A stretch of DNA of 64,000 nt from Monosporascus cannonballus (Eukaryota; Ascomycota; Sordariomycetes; Xylariales): contig QJNS01000098.1 of the NCBI GenBank assembly GCA_004154925.1, positions 186,001 through 250,000 on the forward strand, given 5' to 3'. Shown one piece after another: positions 1 through 11,721 of this stretch. A model generated the notes under the pieces. It searched no databases and was not told the origin of the DNA. It saw nothing but the letters and a program-made list of their open reading frames with translations. The first letter of the stretch is position 1, and each line of letters starts with the position of its first letter. A program made the position numbers and the translations under genes.

Positions 1-817
1 GTCGGATCCCAATTCCTAATTCCCCTTTCATCCCATTTCCCACAAGCGCCCCTAGTACCGATACCACATCATCACCAACAGACCAACCGGCTGCCCTTCA
101 GCTACTACTACCAGCATTAACACCGCGTCACAATCAATTAATCGAACGGGACGTCAATCAATTTTCAAATGTCCAGTTGAATTCTCGTAACTACAATCAA
201 TCAACGCCTTGCTTATACCAACAGATGCTTGCTACCTATCGACAAGAGCACACCCTACCCACCACCGCAACCGTGGTGATGATGATGTAAAATGATAACC
301 ATTTACTCTACAAGATGAAGCACGTGCGCTAAATGGGGGAGGCGCGCACGCGCACAATCATGAACAAAAAGAATCAGAAGAAACGACACAAAAACCTCTC
401 CCAGTGCCTCCCTAACCCCCCGGGGCTGCCTAAAAAACACCCCAGACGTGACTCGTTCGTTTTCTGCATGTATGCATTCGTCCATCCATCAATCAAAAAC
501 CATCCATCCGTCAGTCAGCCAGTCAGTCAGCCCATACGTCGCATTTCGTCCGTCCCGTTTGTATGTTCATCCATCGGGAAAAGAAATTTCAAGTCGTACC
601 AGTCAATCAGTCAGTCGTGGACTCGTCGTTCGTGCTGAGCGTCCAGCATTCTTCTTCGTCAGATTTCTTCGTATGCCCATTTCAGCCGGTCCTCGCGCGC
701 CAGCCAAGTGACTCCCTTCTTCTCTTCCCGTACCACCCTCCGTCAACCCCTGATCCATCCGTCATCCACTTCATTACCCCCTCCTTGAGACGCGTATCTA
801 ATAAAGAAGCACCGCGC
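1..817. other. Intergenic, no gene seen
   Basis: This is the stretch beyond the 3' end of the IQGAP gene. It probably holds that gene's 3' untranslated region near 500-817 and the flank of a gene outside the window. The short open frames here are low-complexity, rich in repeats of the CATC and CAGT type, and resemble no protein I know. I see no coding feature. Confidence 0.7.
511..530. repeat. Short CAGT tandem repeat
   Basis: Five TCAG-like tetramers in tandem with one interruption. A second short run of the same unit lies at 601-616. This is simple-sequence DNA in the non-coding flank of the IQGAP gene, with no evident function. Confidence 0.7.
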
Positions 818-3800
818 TCACTGGGTGCGGTAGAACTTCTTGTAGAGCAGGTGCAGCAGGAGGTTGACGTTGAGGCGTAGGTTGCCCTCGAATAGGTTGA
901 TGAACTGATGGGCCTCGAACTGGGCCTGGAGCAGGTCCTCGATGGGCATCAGGGCGCTGGCGCCGGGCATCTGGATGTGGCCGCGGCTGCCCTCGAGCTG
1001 GAAGACGCCGACCTGGTCGCACGAGATGGTGAGGTTGATGCTGCCCCAGTCGCGGTCTGGCACGCCCTGCCACGCCACGACGACCCCCTTCTCCGCCAGC
1101 GCCCGCGCGCTGTACTTATATGATCCGAACTTAGGCACGCGTCCGGACCGCTCCAACTCCCGCTGGTGGTTGTACTGCTTCGTGAAGGGCAGGAGGAAGC
1201 GCTTTTTGCTATTGTTGGTTAGTCTTGTTAGCTTTCCGTCGAGAAACCTGTCGAGTGGTCTAGGTGGACGGAGCGTCTACATACCCTTTGTTCTTCTGCA
1301 GCGTCGCCATGGCTTGCTCGATGTAGTCATCGTAGCTCTTGCGTTGCTGCTCGAGGTACTTGGCCTTCTCGTGTAAGTTTGCCAACGTTAAGCGAACACC
1401 TTCCACTTCTCGCTGGCGTTGGATCCTCCGACGGCTCTTGGTGCGAATGTCGAGGGCGATGGCGTTCAGAATATCTTGATAGAAATTTTGTTTCGAGATG
1501 CGGCCCAATTGTTCGAGGCGCATGACATTTTCAAGGGCGCAGCGTTTCATGTCGTAGTACGACATCCGAGTGACATCGATCATATGGGCGTCTGAGTAAG
1601 CCCCCTTGGTTCTGCTTTGGGATCCAAAATCTTCCGAGAGCAAGGCCTGCCACTTCTTCTCGTCTTCCAGCGTAGGCGGACGAACAAGGATTTCCAGAAG
1701 GTTAGTACCAGTCTGTACACGAATAATATACAGGATACAACGCTTCGTTTCCATAAAGAGAGCCTTAACATCTGCCTCGGGGTCATTAACGTCGTGCAGC
1801 TTCGGCGTAAGGAACATCTGGATATCTGAGGAGCCAGTTGCGGTCATTTCATTCTCGTTGTTCTTTGCGCTTCCCAGATCCTGCATGATTTCTCGCAATA
1901 AGTCATCGCGGCCAGGGCATATAGCTGGGAGTTCTTGGGCAATCAGAGTGTGGATGGCAAAGATGTCGCCCATCTTGATGTAGAGCGTCGGCTTGTTCTT
2001 GGCGTAAAGGTCGTTGAACTCGTCGATGTCAAAGGTGCTTTCCGCATCGGGTACTGTAATGAGGTTGTTCGTAATCTGAAGCAGACGCTCAACCGAGTCC
2101 CCAACAAATGCGTTGAGGGGCTGTAAGTAGATGTTCTCGCCTCCGAACGGCCGGCCTGAAGAGATTTGGCCCAATACTTTGGCCACCTCGCCCAGGTTGC
2201 GCTTCTGCAAAGGACTCAACGACTTTTCAATCACGCCGACCTGCTCCGGGTTGACCAAAGCCGGTTGCAGATAGAAACGCCAGACCCAGTTTGCGACGAG
2301 CTGTAGGATATGGTGTTGTGGCTCCCGCTGGAACCGCTGAGATAGCGCTTCGAATGTCTGTTGGCAGATGAATCTCAGGCCATAAGGCATCCGAGGAAGC
2401 AGCTCCTCCGAAGCGAGGAAGAACTGATCGCAGATCTCCCTCAGATCACGTAAGTGGTCAATGAAGAGCTCACGCGTTTCTGGGTCCTTGATTGCGAGAT
2501 CCCGGGGAATGTCCAGCGGTCTCTGACTGGGCCGGCCGGTGCGAAGCTCTTCATTGTTGATGGAGGATCGGTAAATCTGCATGGGGTCACTCTCCAAGTC
2601 CAGAGCTGGGTCCTCGATGATATTGTCCCGAATCAACGGGCCGAGAAGCTCCCGCAGATATTTCCTGTCCCGCGGCGATCGGGCGTAGTTGCTAAGCAGC
2701 TTCGTCCAGAAGAAGTTGCCACGGAGATAATCTTGGAGCGTCTGGCAGGTCTGGACCTCTTCCCATATGGACCTGGTGATGAGCTTCAACAGGTAGTATT
2801 CTTCTCTTCGCTTTTGTGCGTAGCCGAAAAGGCCCATCATCAAGTGTTCAATGCGCTTGCATTCCTTTTCCGCAGTGCCCTGTTCTCGAATGCGTCTAAA
2901 CAGCCGTGCTAGGTACGCTGGTTGTGTCTGAAGGTTGAAGAATAGTTGTTGGTATGACTCCAGCTTCTTCCTCGAGCTCTTGTTTAGGGCCTTCAGATCG
3001 AAATGGTTCGCAGAAGCCATTGACGAATTTGCGAGCAAGTTGCTGGCATGGCCGCCGAAGTTACTCTGATGTCTGACAACCTCGTCAAGTGTGATTTTGT
3101 TCTTTACGAGCAAGGCGATCTTGATGTCAAGTTGATCAATGTACTGCTCAAGCATCTCGTTTTGCCGGACCTGCTGGACAACGGTCTTCCGCATGCGTTC
3201 GAACTCGATCTCTTCGTTGAAGTCGAAGTCGCTATCGTTGAGCAGGTGGACGAAGTTCTTCACCGCGCCGACAGGAGGATTCTTGCCTGTTGTAAGACTC
3301 TTGTATGCTTCTCCTTGAAGCTTGGCGCGAACGAAGCTCTGGATCTTGACGACTTTCTGCATGTTCTCATCGTAATGCCTCTTCTTCTCCGCAAACTGAG
3401 CCCGCACGATAAAGCCCCTGGCCCAGGATTGCAGTTCCGCGACAGCTTCTTCGTGTTCGTCTAGCTCGCTCAAGAGGTCACCGATATAGCTGCGCAGAAG
3501 CATAGCCCTGGAAAGGGCCTGTAAGGCGACCACCTCGTCTTCGTGAGACCGCAGTTCATCAAGCAACGCAAGATGCTGCTCCCTAGCCACGTATCCACGG
3601 ACCCTTGCCTGAAGATCCATGATTTGTTCCTCGTGGGATTCGAAGGTATCCAGGTCAGTCGCTATCCGTTGTCGCTCCAGCATTCCACGAGCGAACGATT
3701 GAAGGTCCAGAATAGAGCCCTCATAGCTACTCAAAGCGTCTAACTTCCCGGCAATCTCACGGCGTACTGCGGCTGCACGGATATGGGCCTGCAGGGCACC

Positions 3801-6191
3801 CAGTTCGAAGCCATGTTGCCGAAGTTCAGCCTTTGTCGCTTGGATTTCCTGTCGAAGCAACTTCCCACGGGCAATAGTCTGAAGAGCCTCCCAGGTCGGA
3901 CCGAAGGAATGCAGAGCTTCTTGTTGCCGATGGATCTCGTTCCTCGTCAGCATCGCTCTCGCGGCGGCCTGCAAGGTAGTAATAGCTGGAGCCTCTTCTT
4001 GAAGGGAGAGGATATCGTTTTCCACCCTCAATCTTGTCAACATCCCTCTCGCGGCAGCCTGCAAGCCGGTAATAGCTGGAGCCCCTTCTTGAAGGGAGAC
4101 CACATCATTTTCCATCTTTATTCTCGATAACATCGCTCTTGCGGCGGCTTGTAAGCGGGTAACAGCTGGAGCTTCTTCGTGAAGAGAGATAATATCGTTT
4201 TCGGCTCTCACTCTTTCCAACATTCCACGGATCGCAGACTGAAGTCCCGTTATGTGGCCGGTCATACGACTCGTTTGCTTCTGTTGGCTGGCAACCTCCT
4301 TTCGCGCCAGGAATCCTCGGAACACCGCCTGAATGTCTCGCACGGGCCCGGCTGCTCGTGATAATTGAGATTTCGTCTGTCGCACCTCATTACGAGTTTT
4401 CACGGCTCGTATCAAACTCTGTAGCATCGTGATGTCCTTCTCCCTGCTCTTCCAGAACTGCTCCCTATGCATCATCCCCTTTCTAACGAGGAATCCGCGT
4501 GCGGCGCTTTGAAGATTAACCGCGAACTTCCGCATCTGTTGCCTATAGTCAACTATTTGGCGCGCCCAATCTCCTCGTACGCGTGATTGGAAATCGATAA
4601 TGAACTCTTCTACCCCCCAAAGATGCTGCATAACATCGGCTAGTCGCATTCGGAGCACGGCTCCACGTATCTGAGCTTGTAGATCGAGGATCACGGCTTC
4701 GTTCTCGGAGAGTTCTCGATCGATGCGCTCCTCTTCGGTCTCTTCTGGTTCGGGAGTCGGAGCTTCTACACCGAAGTCGGCGCCCATGTTTCCAAAGCTG
4801 GGCATACTGACGCCAAGTTTATCCAGGCCCTTCTGCATGGCCTCGAGCTCATGGTGTTCGAATTCGAGCTGGCCGACTAAGTTGCCAATTCTGAAATCCA
4901 CTATGCCCTTCCGGAATAATAGCCAACTTAGGGCGTGTATGCAGTAGATGACCTTGGGTATGTTTTTCTTCTCGTAGAGATCGATCAGCTCGAATCGGAA
5001 CAGATCAGGAAGCTCGACCTCGTCCAAGTATCGGAAGAAAATGGCTACATTGTCCCAATGCCTGGCTTGTAAGCGAGGCTGTCGGAAGATTCGGTATCTT
5101 CGAGTAGGATTCAGTGCTTCGACAACCTCGGCCAGCGTAACACCATCTCGCAGCGCCTCCTCTAGCTCGACAATGGGTGGGATCTGCCGGTGGATGATGT
5201 CTTCAATCCATTCTTTTGCTTCGCCTATGTGGCAAAGATACTCGTAAGCCTGAAGAAATTGCCGTTGCTTGTCCATCCAGTTCCGTCCCTCGAAGCCATA
5301 ACGGTCGCTCTTCTTTGCGCCATTCGCATTAGCGGCTCTCTGTAATCTTCGCCGCCCACGGAGACCAGCCACCTCCTGGGCCGGAGACGTGATGGTGAAA
5401 TCATCAGCCTCTCCACTCTGAGCCAATGTAGAAAGAGTGCGCAGCTGGTTTGTAGATGACCGTCCTAACTGCTGCAAGTCGGGAGCGATGAAAGAGGTAT
5501 GTGCTACGGCGCCAGGTGAGGTTACGCCATGACTGCTCGTGGGCCGTATCGTGTCAGATCGGGTAAGGACCATAGAGGCGGGGCGTGCATTAGTCGATCG
5601 TGTCAGTGGGGTAGGTGAAGGTCGCTGCGGTGGATCGGACAGTCCCACGAAATCGACGCTTTTGCCTCGCTCATGTTTAGGATGTGGAGGCGACGAAGCT
5701 GATGGCTGAATATCTGAAGGAGCTGCCGGCAGGGGTCGGCCTTTAGAGGTGGGTGATGTGGTGCCATCATATAGCGAAAGTCTACCGATGTCGATGGTTT
5801 GTCCACGTTCGTGGCGAGGAGATGCCTGCGGCGGTGTCCGTTGCGACGGTGGCGGCGGTGAACCGGATGCCGGCGCTTGTGGCAGTGGCCTCAATGACTG
5901 TCTGGCCAAGCTATACATGCTCTCTGAGTTTGCCTTAGGCTCATCGTGTTTGCTGGATCGAGGTGTTGAGTGTCGCAGTGCCGTCTCGCTCAATCCACGT
6001 CTGTGTCCAAGACCCGGGGCGCCAGATCCATGAGAAGCCACGGACGAGGCAGTACTATCCCCTGCGTCAGAACTGTAGGAATATCCTGAAGATGCTGACG
6101 AGGAGGTAGTGGACGATTGCCGATTTATGGTGCTGACAGGAGCGTAGTCAACAGTATATGACTGACGCAGAGGGTGTGGGCGGTATGACAT
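818..6191 (-). CDS. IQGAP-type cytokinesis scaffold (Rng2/Iqg1-like)
   Basis: Two exons (6191-1285 and 1208-818) joined by a 76-bp GTATGT...AG intron give 1765 residues. Order of parts: a Ser/Pro-rich disordered N-terminus (about 1-300), a calponin-homology domain (about 310-425), some 16 IQ-like repeats of the form LQxxxRGxxxR (about 500-955), a coiled linker, a RasGAP-related domain (about 1130-1350, with YLRGNFFWTK), and a RasGAP-C domain (about 1560 to the end) that continues across the intron. This is the layout of fungal IQGAPs. Those bind calmodulin or myosin light chain and F-actin at the division or septation site, and their GAP domain binds Rho-type GTPases without efficient GAP activity. 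The ATG at 6191 is the first in frame. Three consecutive IQ units are recent near-identical duplicates (see repeat). It is divergent from IMP dehydrogenase over 1.1 kb. Family assignment is firm; N-terminal function is unknown. Confidence 0.95.
3961..4230 (-). repeat. Three 90-nt tandem repeats encoding IQ units
   Basis: Units of exactly 90 nt begin at 3961, 4051 and 4141 and encode 30-residue blocks with the pattern ENDxxSLxExAPAxTxLQAAAR. They are far more alike than the other IQ units of the same protein, so the array looks like a recent in-frame tandem expansion of the calmodulin or light-chain-binding neck. Confidence 0.85.
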
Positions 6192-7310
6192 ATCGACGTC
6201 CAGAGGCTCTTTGCAACGCTCGCCCTTAAGCTTCCCGTTACTCTCGACTACTCAATTGAGGAGCGCATCACAGTGCTGGAGCCGGGATAAATGTCAACCG
6301 CTGTTGTAGGTAGAATTAAACAACGGGGGCCGACAAGAGGGCCGGGAATTCGCATCAATACTTGTATGAGGTCCAGCGTCGACTTGCAACAAGTAACCGA
6401 TTTTCAAGTGGCCTTCGATTTTGCTCCTGGAGTGTGAGTACTTTAAAGGGAAATGTGGTCTCAAGGCGCGGTCAACGCATACATGCGACAACAAAATAAA
6501 AAAAAACAACTATTATAGTATCGTATTGGTGACAAACGGGAAAACCGCCAAACTTCCAAACATAAAAACAGGGACTCAAGAGTAGCGAGACTGCAGCCAA
6601 GCCACAAAGATCATCTTGGCCACTTGTGGGAAGGCCGATATTGAAACGTCTGCTGGCGGATAACGATAACAGCCCGTTTAAGGAAGTTTGTTTATTTACC
6701 GACTGACCTGTGGAGAGAGCCTGAGGGAGCAACCGTCTTTCCAAGTGGAGAAACTCTCTATGTCCCGCACTGCCAGAACTCGCCCCGCCGCTTGAAGCCA
6801 AGACTAAGCTCTAGCCACGGCGGCCCGTTCAGGCAAGGTCACTCAGCCACATATGACTAAGCCACACATCACGCTGATAAGGCACAAAGATAACAAACAG
6901 ATAAGCTTTATCATCTCCACTTGCGCTACCATATGAGCTCTAACTAATTGAAGCTTTCAAGGTTGTATAGCTCAAGCGCGACAGAGAAATTTTCTGAGCG
7001 ATAGTGTGCCACTTCTGTCCCTCCTCACGTACGAGCATCCTGCGGAAAAGGCAAGTCACGTACTAACAAACATGCCCCGCATCGTCCATTCGATCTTTCA
7101 GGGTCTCCAACAAAATTTTAGATAAAAAATCCCGGTGCAGGCCGCCGCCATCTTCTGATCTTCTTTCCTTTCTCTTGGGAAGAAGATCAGTGTTCAATCC
7201 GCCGTCGACTACTCGTCAAGCATAACTGTTCGACGGCCTCATCTTCGACCTCATTTGATTAGCTAGGTTTTATTCTCCCCTTAGCTTTTCATCTACATTA
7301 CAGATCCAAG
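6192..7310. promoter_or_regulatory. Divergent promoter of IQGAP and IMPDH genes
   Basis: This is a gene-free 1.1 kb interval between two divergently transcribed genes. The last 170 nt before the IMPDH start are pyrimidine-rich (CTTCTTTCCTTTCTCTT near 7158-7176), as is common at fungal transcription starts. The small open frames on the minus strand here show no family signature. Confidence 0.6.
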
Positions 7311-9163
7311 ATGCCGACTATCAACGGAACCGGCGCCGTCAATGGCAACACCACGTTCCTTGACCACCAGTCTGCTCTTGACCTCTTGAAGGAGTACGAG
7401 TCTCGGGATGGCCTGAGCATTGAGCAGCTCATGGACACCCAGACCCGTGGAGGCCTTACGTACAATGACTTCCTAATCTTGCCTGGCTACATCGGTTTCC
7501 CGGCCTCGGATGTCGTTCTTGATTCACCCATTACCAAGAGAATCTCTATAAAAACCCCCTTTGTCTCTTCTCCCATGGACACCGTCACGGAGCACGAGAT
7601 GGCCATTGCCATGGCTCTACAAGGTGGTCTGGGTGTCATTCACCACAACTGCTCCCCGGATGCTCAAGCCGACATGGTCCGGAAGGTCAAGAGATACGAG
7701 AACGGTTTCATCAATGACCCCGTTGTCATTAGCCCCCAGACGACCGTTGGGGAGGCGAAGGCTCTGAAGGAGAAGTGGGGTTTTGGTGGTTTCCCCGTCA
7801 CTGGTGAGTTGCTTCCTGCTATTTCATTTAATCTATCTTTAGGCGCCGGAGCTGCGGACACTGCATCGAATGATTACAAACATAATTCTTTAACTTTCGT
7901 TCCACCGTATAGACAGCAATGTCATGGGGACTCAATTATGCTCTTTATGAAGATGTTCTTTGCCGCAGACTTTTCAATATCTTCGTCTATCTTGGCGAGC
8001 TGTATACTAATAGAATGGCCTCAGAATCCGGCGAAATGGGCTCCAAGCTTCTTGGTATTGTGACCAACCGTGATCTCCAGTTCGAGGAAGATCTGGGCCA
8101 GACCGTCGAGAAGGTCATGGTAACGGACCTTGTCACTGCCCCGCATGGTGTCACCTTAGTCGAAGCGAATAAGATCCTGGCCAAATCCAGGAAGGGCAAA
8201 CTCCCCATCGTTGACAAGGACTTCAACCTCGTTTCTATGATCTCCCGCTCAGACTTGACTAAAAATATTCACTTCCCTCTCGCTTCAAAGCTTCCCGACT
8301 CCAAGCAGTTGCTTTGCTCCGCCGCGATTGGAACTCGGCCTGAGGATAAGACTCGTCTACAGAAGCTTGTTGACGCCGGTCTTGACATTGTCATCCTGGA
8401 CAGCAGCCAGGGTAACAGCATGTACCAGGTCGAAATGGTCAAGTGGATAAAGCAAGAGTTCCCCGGCTTAGACGTCATCGGCGGCAACGTCGTAACTAGG
8501 GAGCAAGCTGCAAACCTGATTGCCGCCGGCGTTGATGGCCTTCGAATCGGCATGGGAAGCGGCAGTGCCTGCATCACCCAGGAAGTCATGGCCGTCGGCC
8601 GTCCCCAAGCTGCGGCCGTACACGCTGTTTCTGCTTTCGCCGCTCGGTTTGGTGTGCCTTGCATTGCCGACGGCGGTGTCCAGAATGTCGGCCATATTGT
8701 CAAGGGTCTGGCTCTCGGTGCTTCTACGGTCATGATGGGTGGTCTCCTGGCCGGTACCACCGAATCCCCTGGTACTTCGTTCGTCTCCCGAGAAGGAAAG
8801 CTCGTTAAGGCGTACCGAGGCATGGGAAGTATCGACGCCATGCAAGACAAGAAAGCCGGTTCAGGCAGCAAGGACGCCCAGGCGAGCAATGCCGGTACAG
8901 CGCGCTACTTCAGCGAGGGCGACAGAGTCCTGGTCGCTCAGGGTGTCTCTGGCGCCGTGGCACACCGGGGATCAGTCAACAAATTCGTGCCTTATTTGGC
9001 CGCGGGCCTCAAGCACTCGTTGCAAGACGCCGGCATGAAGAGCTTGAAGGAGCTGCACCAGGGTGTGAAGGAAGGTGTTGTGCGATTTGAGGTTCGTACC
9101 GCGAGCGCTCAACTTGAAGGTGGCGTAAACATGGAGAGCTATGAGAAGAAGCTTTACGCGTAA
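7311..9163 (+). CDS. Inosine-5'-monophosphate dehydrogenase
   Basis: Two exons (7311-7803 and 8025-9163) with a 221-bp GTGAGT...CAG intron give 543 residues, the usual length. IMPDH oxidises IMP to XMP with NAD+, the committed step of GMP synthesis in the cytosol, and is the target of mycophenolic acid. The TIM barrel is interrupted by a CBS-domain pair (about 125-240, spanning the splice junction). The catalytic cysteine lies in [15 protein letters not shown] (about Cys347), followed by [12 protein letters not shown] and the flap motif [10 protein letters not shown] with its tyrosine retained. The C-terminus [11 protein letters not shown] is canonical. The residue just before the catalytic Cys is Ala where many eukaryotic enzymes have Ile; this may be normal for the lineage. 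It is probably the housekeeping copy, but its place 9 kb from a PKS cluster makes a resistance role worth excluding. Confidence 0.95.
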
Positions 9164-9795
9164 ACCGCACGCTCGTTAGGGAAATGAAGCAAGCTATCTA
9201 AGTTATTTGATTCGGTGGACAAGCATAGCGACTGGGTTGGGCAGGTGGTTTATATAGTCGAGAAACTGCCAACCAACAGTGATACCATAGGAAACATCTG
9301 CTCCGGGTGATGAATACTGGAGCCTTGTCAATTTAGGAGTTCCGGAGGGCGGGGAGGTCATGTCGGACTACTGCAGGCGGGTTCTCTGGTTGGGGTTGCG
9401 GGTCGGCTGATACCATACGGTGCATTGCGTTTTCAAACGCGCATGTTGATACATAAATGATTACGAGCACGGTGACACAAGAAGCCTTTGATACGAACGG
9501 TGCCATGCCCTCGGTATTCGTAATGCCCACCACTCATGCATACGAACAATCATAATTCGTCTAAACCAACACCAAATATCTAACCTCCTAAGAATGCCCA
9601 CGTATACAGGCGCTACGGGAAGAGCAATGCCCTTCCTCAAGCCAAATATCTTTTTCATGCCTAAAACGCCGCCCATGAATTCCCCCACATTCATCCGTAT
9701 CAAGTCATCGCTCATGCATCTATCCAAGTGGCCTGTTGACGTGTTCTCCACCGTAACCGTTGTGCTCAGTTCATCCCGTATATCATGCCATTACG
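9164..9795. other. Intergenic, convergent 3' ends
   Basis: 632 bp between the stop of IMPDH (plus) and the stop of the MFS gene (minus). It should contain both 3' untranslated regions. I see no gene. Confidence 0.7.
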
Positions 9796-11629
9796 TCATT
9801 CCCGCCGAGACTCAACTGCCACGGACCCGTACCCCTGAAACCCAAAAGAACTCTTTAAGCTCCCCGAGAGCGGGAGACCGTCCCGCGCCGCCGGGTCCGG
9901 TACGATCCCGTCCTCCTGGACGTCGACGGCATCTAAGGCATCGCCCGCAATGATGGCCGTCCGGCTCGCACCACCGAGTAACTGGACATCATCCCCGTCG
10001 GCAGCCTCCTCGCTCTCGTCATTACCATCACTATCGTCGTTGTCATCATCATCCACACCGCGCCGGCGGCTCGGGCCATCTCCCTCCTCGATCAGCCAGA
10101 CGGGCACGGCGCCCAGCACGGCGGCGCCCGCGAGCAGCCACCAGGGGAGGCCGATGACGCCGCGGCGGACGCCCCAGGAGAAGGCGACTCCGGCGATTGC
10201 GGGGCCGAGCGCCCTCCCGAGCGCGCTGAAGGTCGTCGCGAAGCCGTTGAGCGTGCCGAGCACGCCGAGGCTCGCCGCGCTGTTGGTCAGCAGGATCGTG
10301 GTGCAGGGGAAGCCGACGATGACGGCGATGGCCTTGGTGCACATGACGGCGACGAGGGCGGCGCAGCGCCATGCGGGATTGCTCACGAGCACCGTGTAGG
10401 GCGTCACCGCGTACACGAGCGGGAACGCCACGGCGCACCCCCGGAAGCACCGCAGCACGCCGAACCGCGCGCACAGCGGCGGGAAAACCAGGAACTGGAT
10501 CACGCCGCACACCACGCCGTAGAGCGTGAAGATGGTGCCGATGCGCCCCGAGTCCATGCCGAACCCGCCGCTGAACACGAACGGCAGCCGGGTGTCGCTC
10601 GACCAGTCGCGGGGACCCTCGTGCTCCGGGTAGTTCAGGAACACCGGCAGCACCTGGTCGTAGGCCACCGAGTGCAAGGCCAAGAATGTGTACGAGATCA
10701 GGTTGATGACCGACTGCCGCGTGAACACGGCCCGCATCGTCGGCGGTTCTACTTTCTCGAGCCTCGGGTCTATCGTCGCCATGGGGCTGCTGGCCGCGGA
10801 GGACGTCTGCCACTTCGATGAGGGGCGCATGTCGGCGGCCAAAAGAGGGGCCGCCGCTTCGTCGTCCTGGAAAGAATAGCGTCGGTGCCGGTAGCCGTGG
10901 TGGCGGTGACGGTGTCCCCTGAGAGCCTCGCTGATGCGCGCGCCGACGGCGAGGCCCCAGTCGCGCGAGTGGCGTTTTGTCGCGAGCGTCTCCCTGAGGA
11001 ACAGCAGCGCCGTCATCAGGGAGACCATGAAGATGATGGACCCCATGATATTGGGGAGCGCGAAGGGGTACGCGTTCAGGAACTTGCTGCCGCCGAACAG
11101 GCCCGGGAAGCGGTCTGCGGGCCTCGCGAAGAAGCCGCCGAACGCCGGGCCGAAGATCGAACCTATCGACCACACGAGCGGCATGATCGAGAAGGCTATC
11201 GGTTGGAGTTCCTTCTCCGGTACCATCTCTGCCACCATCGTTCTGATAATCCCCACTGTCATTAACTGTATCAGTAACACGCGTTAAGCTACGGAAAAAG
11301 CCTCGGTACAGCAGACATACCGTTTCCATTGCTCGCGCCCTGAATTGCACGGATGACGATAGCCATGGGCAGGCTCGTCGAAACACCCCATATCAGAAAG
11401 CACGTCATAGTGCAGAAGAGCCCAACTATGATGGTGGGTTTCCGCCCGAACCGGTCCGAGGCCCTACCCCACGGCACGGCGGTGACGCTCTGCGCGAGCG
11501 AGAAGACGGCGCTTGTGGCGCCGGCCCACTTCGCAATGTCCTTCTTCTCGACGCCGAAGCTTGCGATCATCTCCGGTAGGTACGGAAACACCGACGTAAA
11601 GGCCAGCGGCTCGGCGAACCGCGCGACGG
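9796..11629 (-). CDS. MFS multidrug transporter, DHA1 type (5' end unresolved)
   Basis: A major-facilitator efflux protein. Two exons are clear: 11629-11321 and 11255-9796, joined by a 65-bp GTATGT...CAG intron that restores SNGNVGIIRTMVAE. They encode about 588 residues. Seen: RFAEPLAFTSVFPYLPEM at the first membrane segment, the MFS motif-A loop GRASDRFGRK, a long cytosolic loop after segment 6, the remaining C-terminal segments, and an acidic Asp/Glu-rich tail. Fungal relatives are drug-proton antiporters or of unknown substrate. The true start is unclear. An ATG at 11721 heads a short frame that could splice through a 48-bp intron (11630-11677), but the phases do not match. An upstream exon may therefore be missed, or the 5' end may be damaged. 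It may belong to the PKS cluster or only flank it. Confidence 0.8.
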
Positions 11630-11721
11630 CTGAATAGCAGCGCGTTAGCTTACAACCTCAAGAAAGGGGGCGGGTACCTGGTTGATTCGTGCCGATGTCT
11701 CGTCGTGTTGTCTCCCGTCAT

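Noticed and set aside
10049..11386. 445-residue minus-strand open frame overlapping the MFS gene
   Set aside because: It is a GC-rich shadow in another frame, full of Arg/Pro/His runs and lacking family motifs. The overlapping frame encodes a clear MFS transporter.
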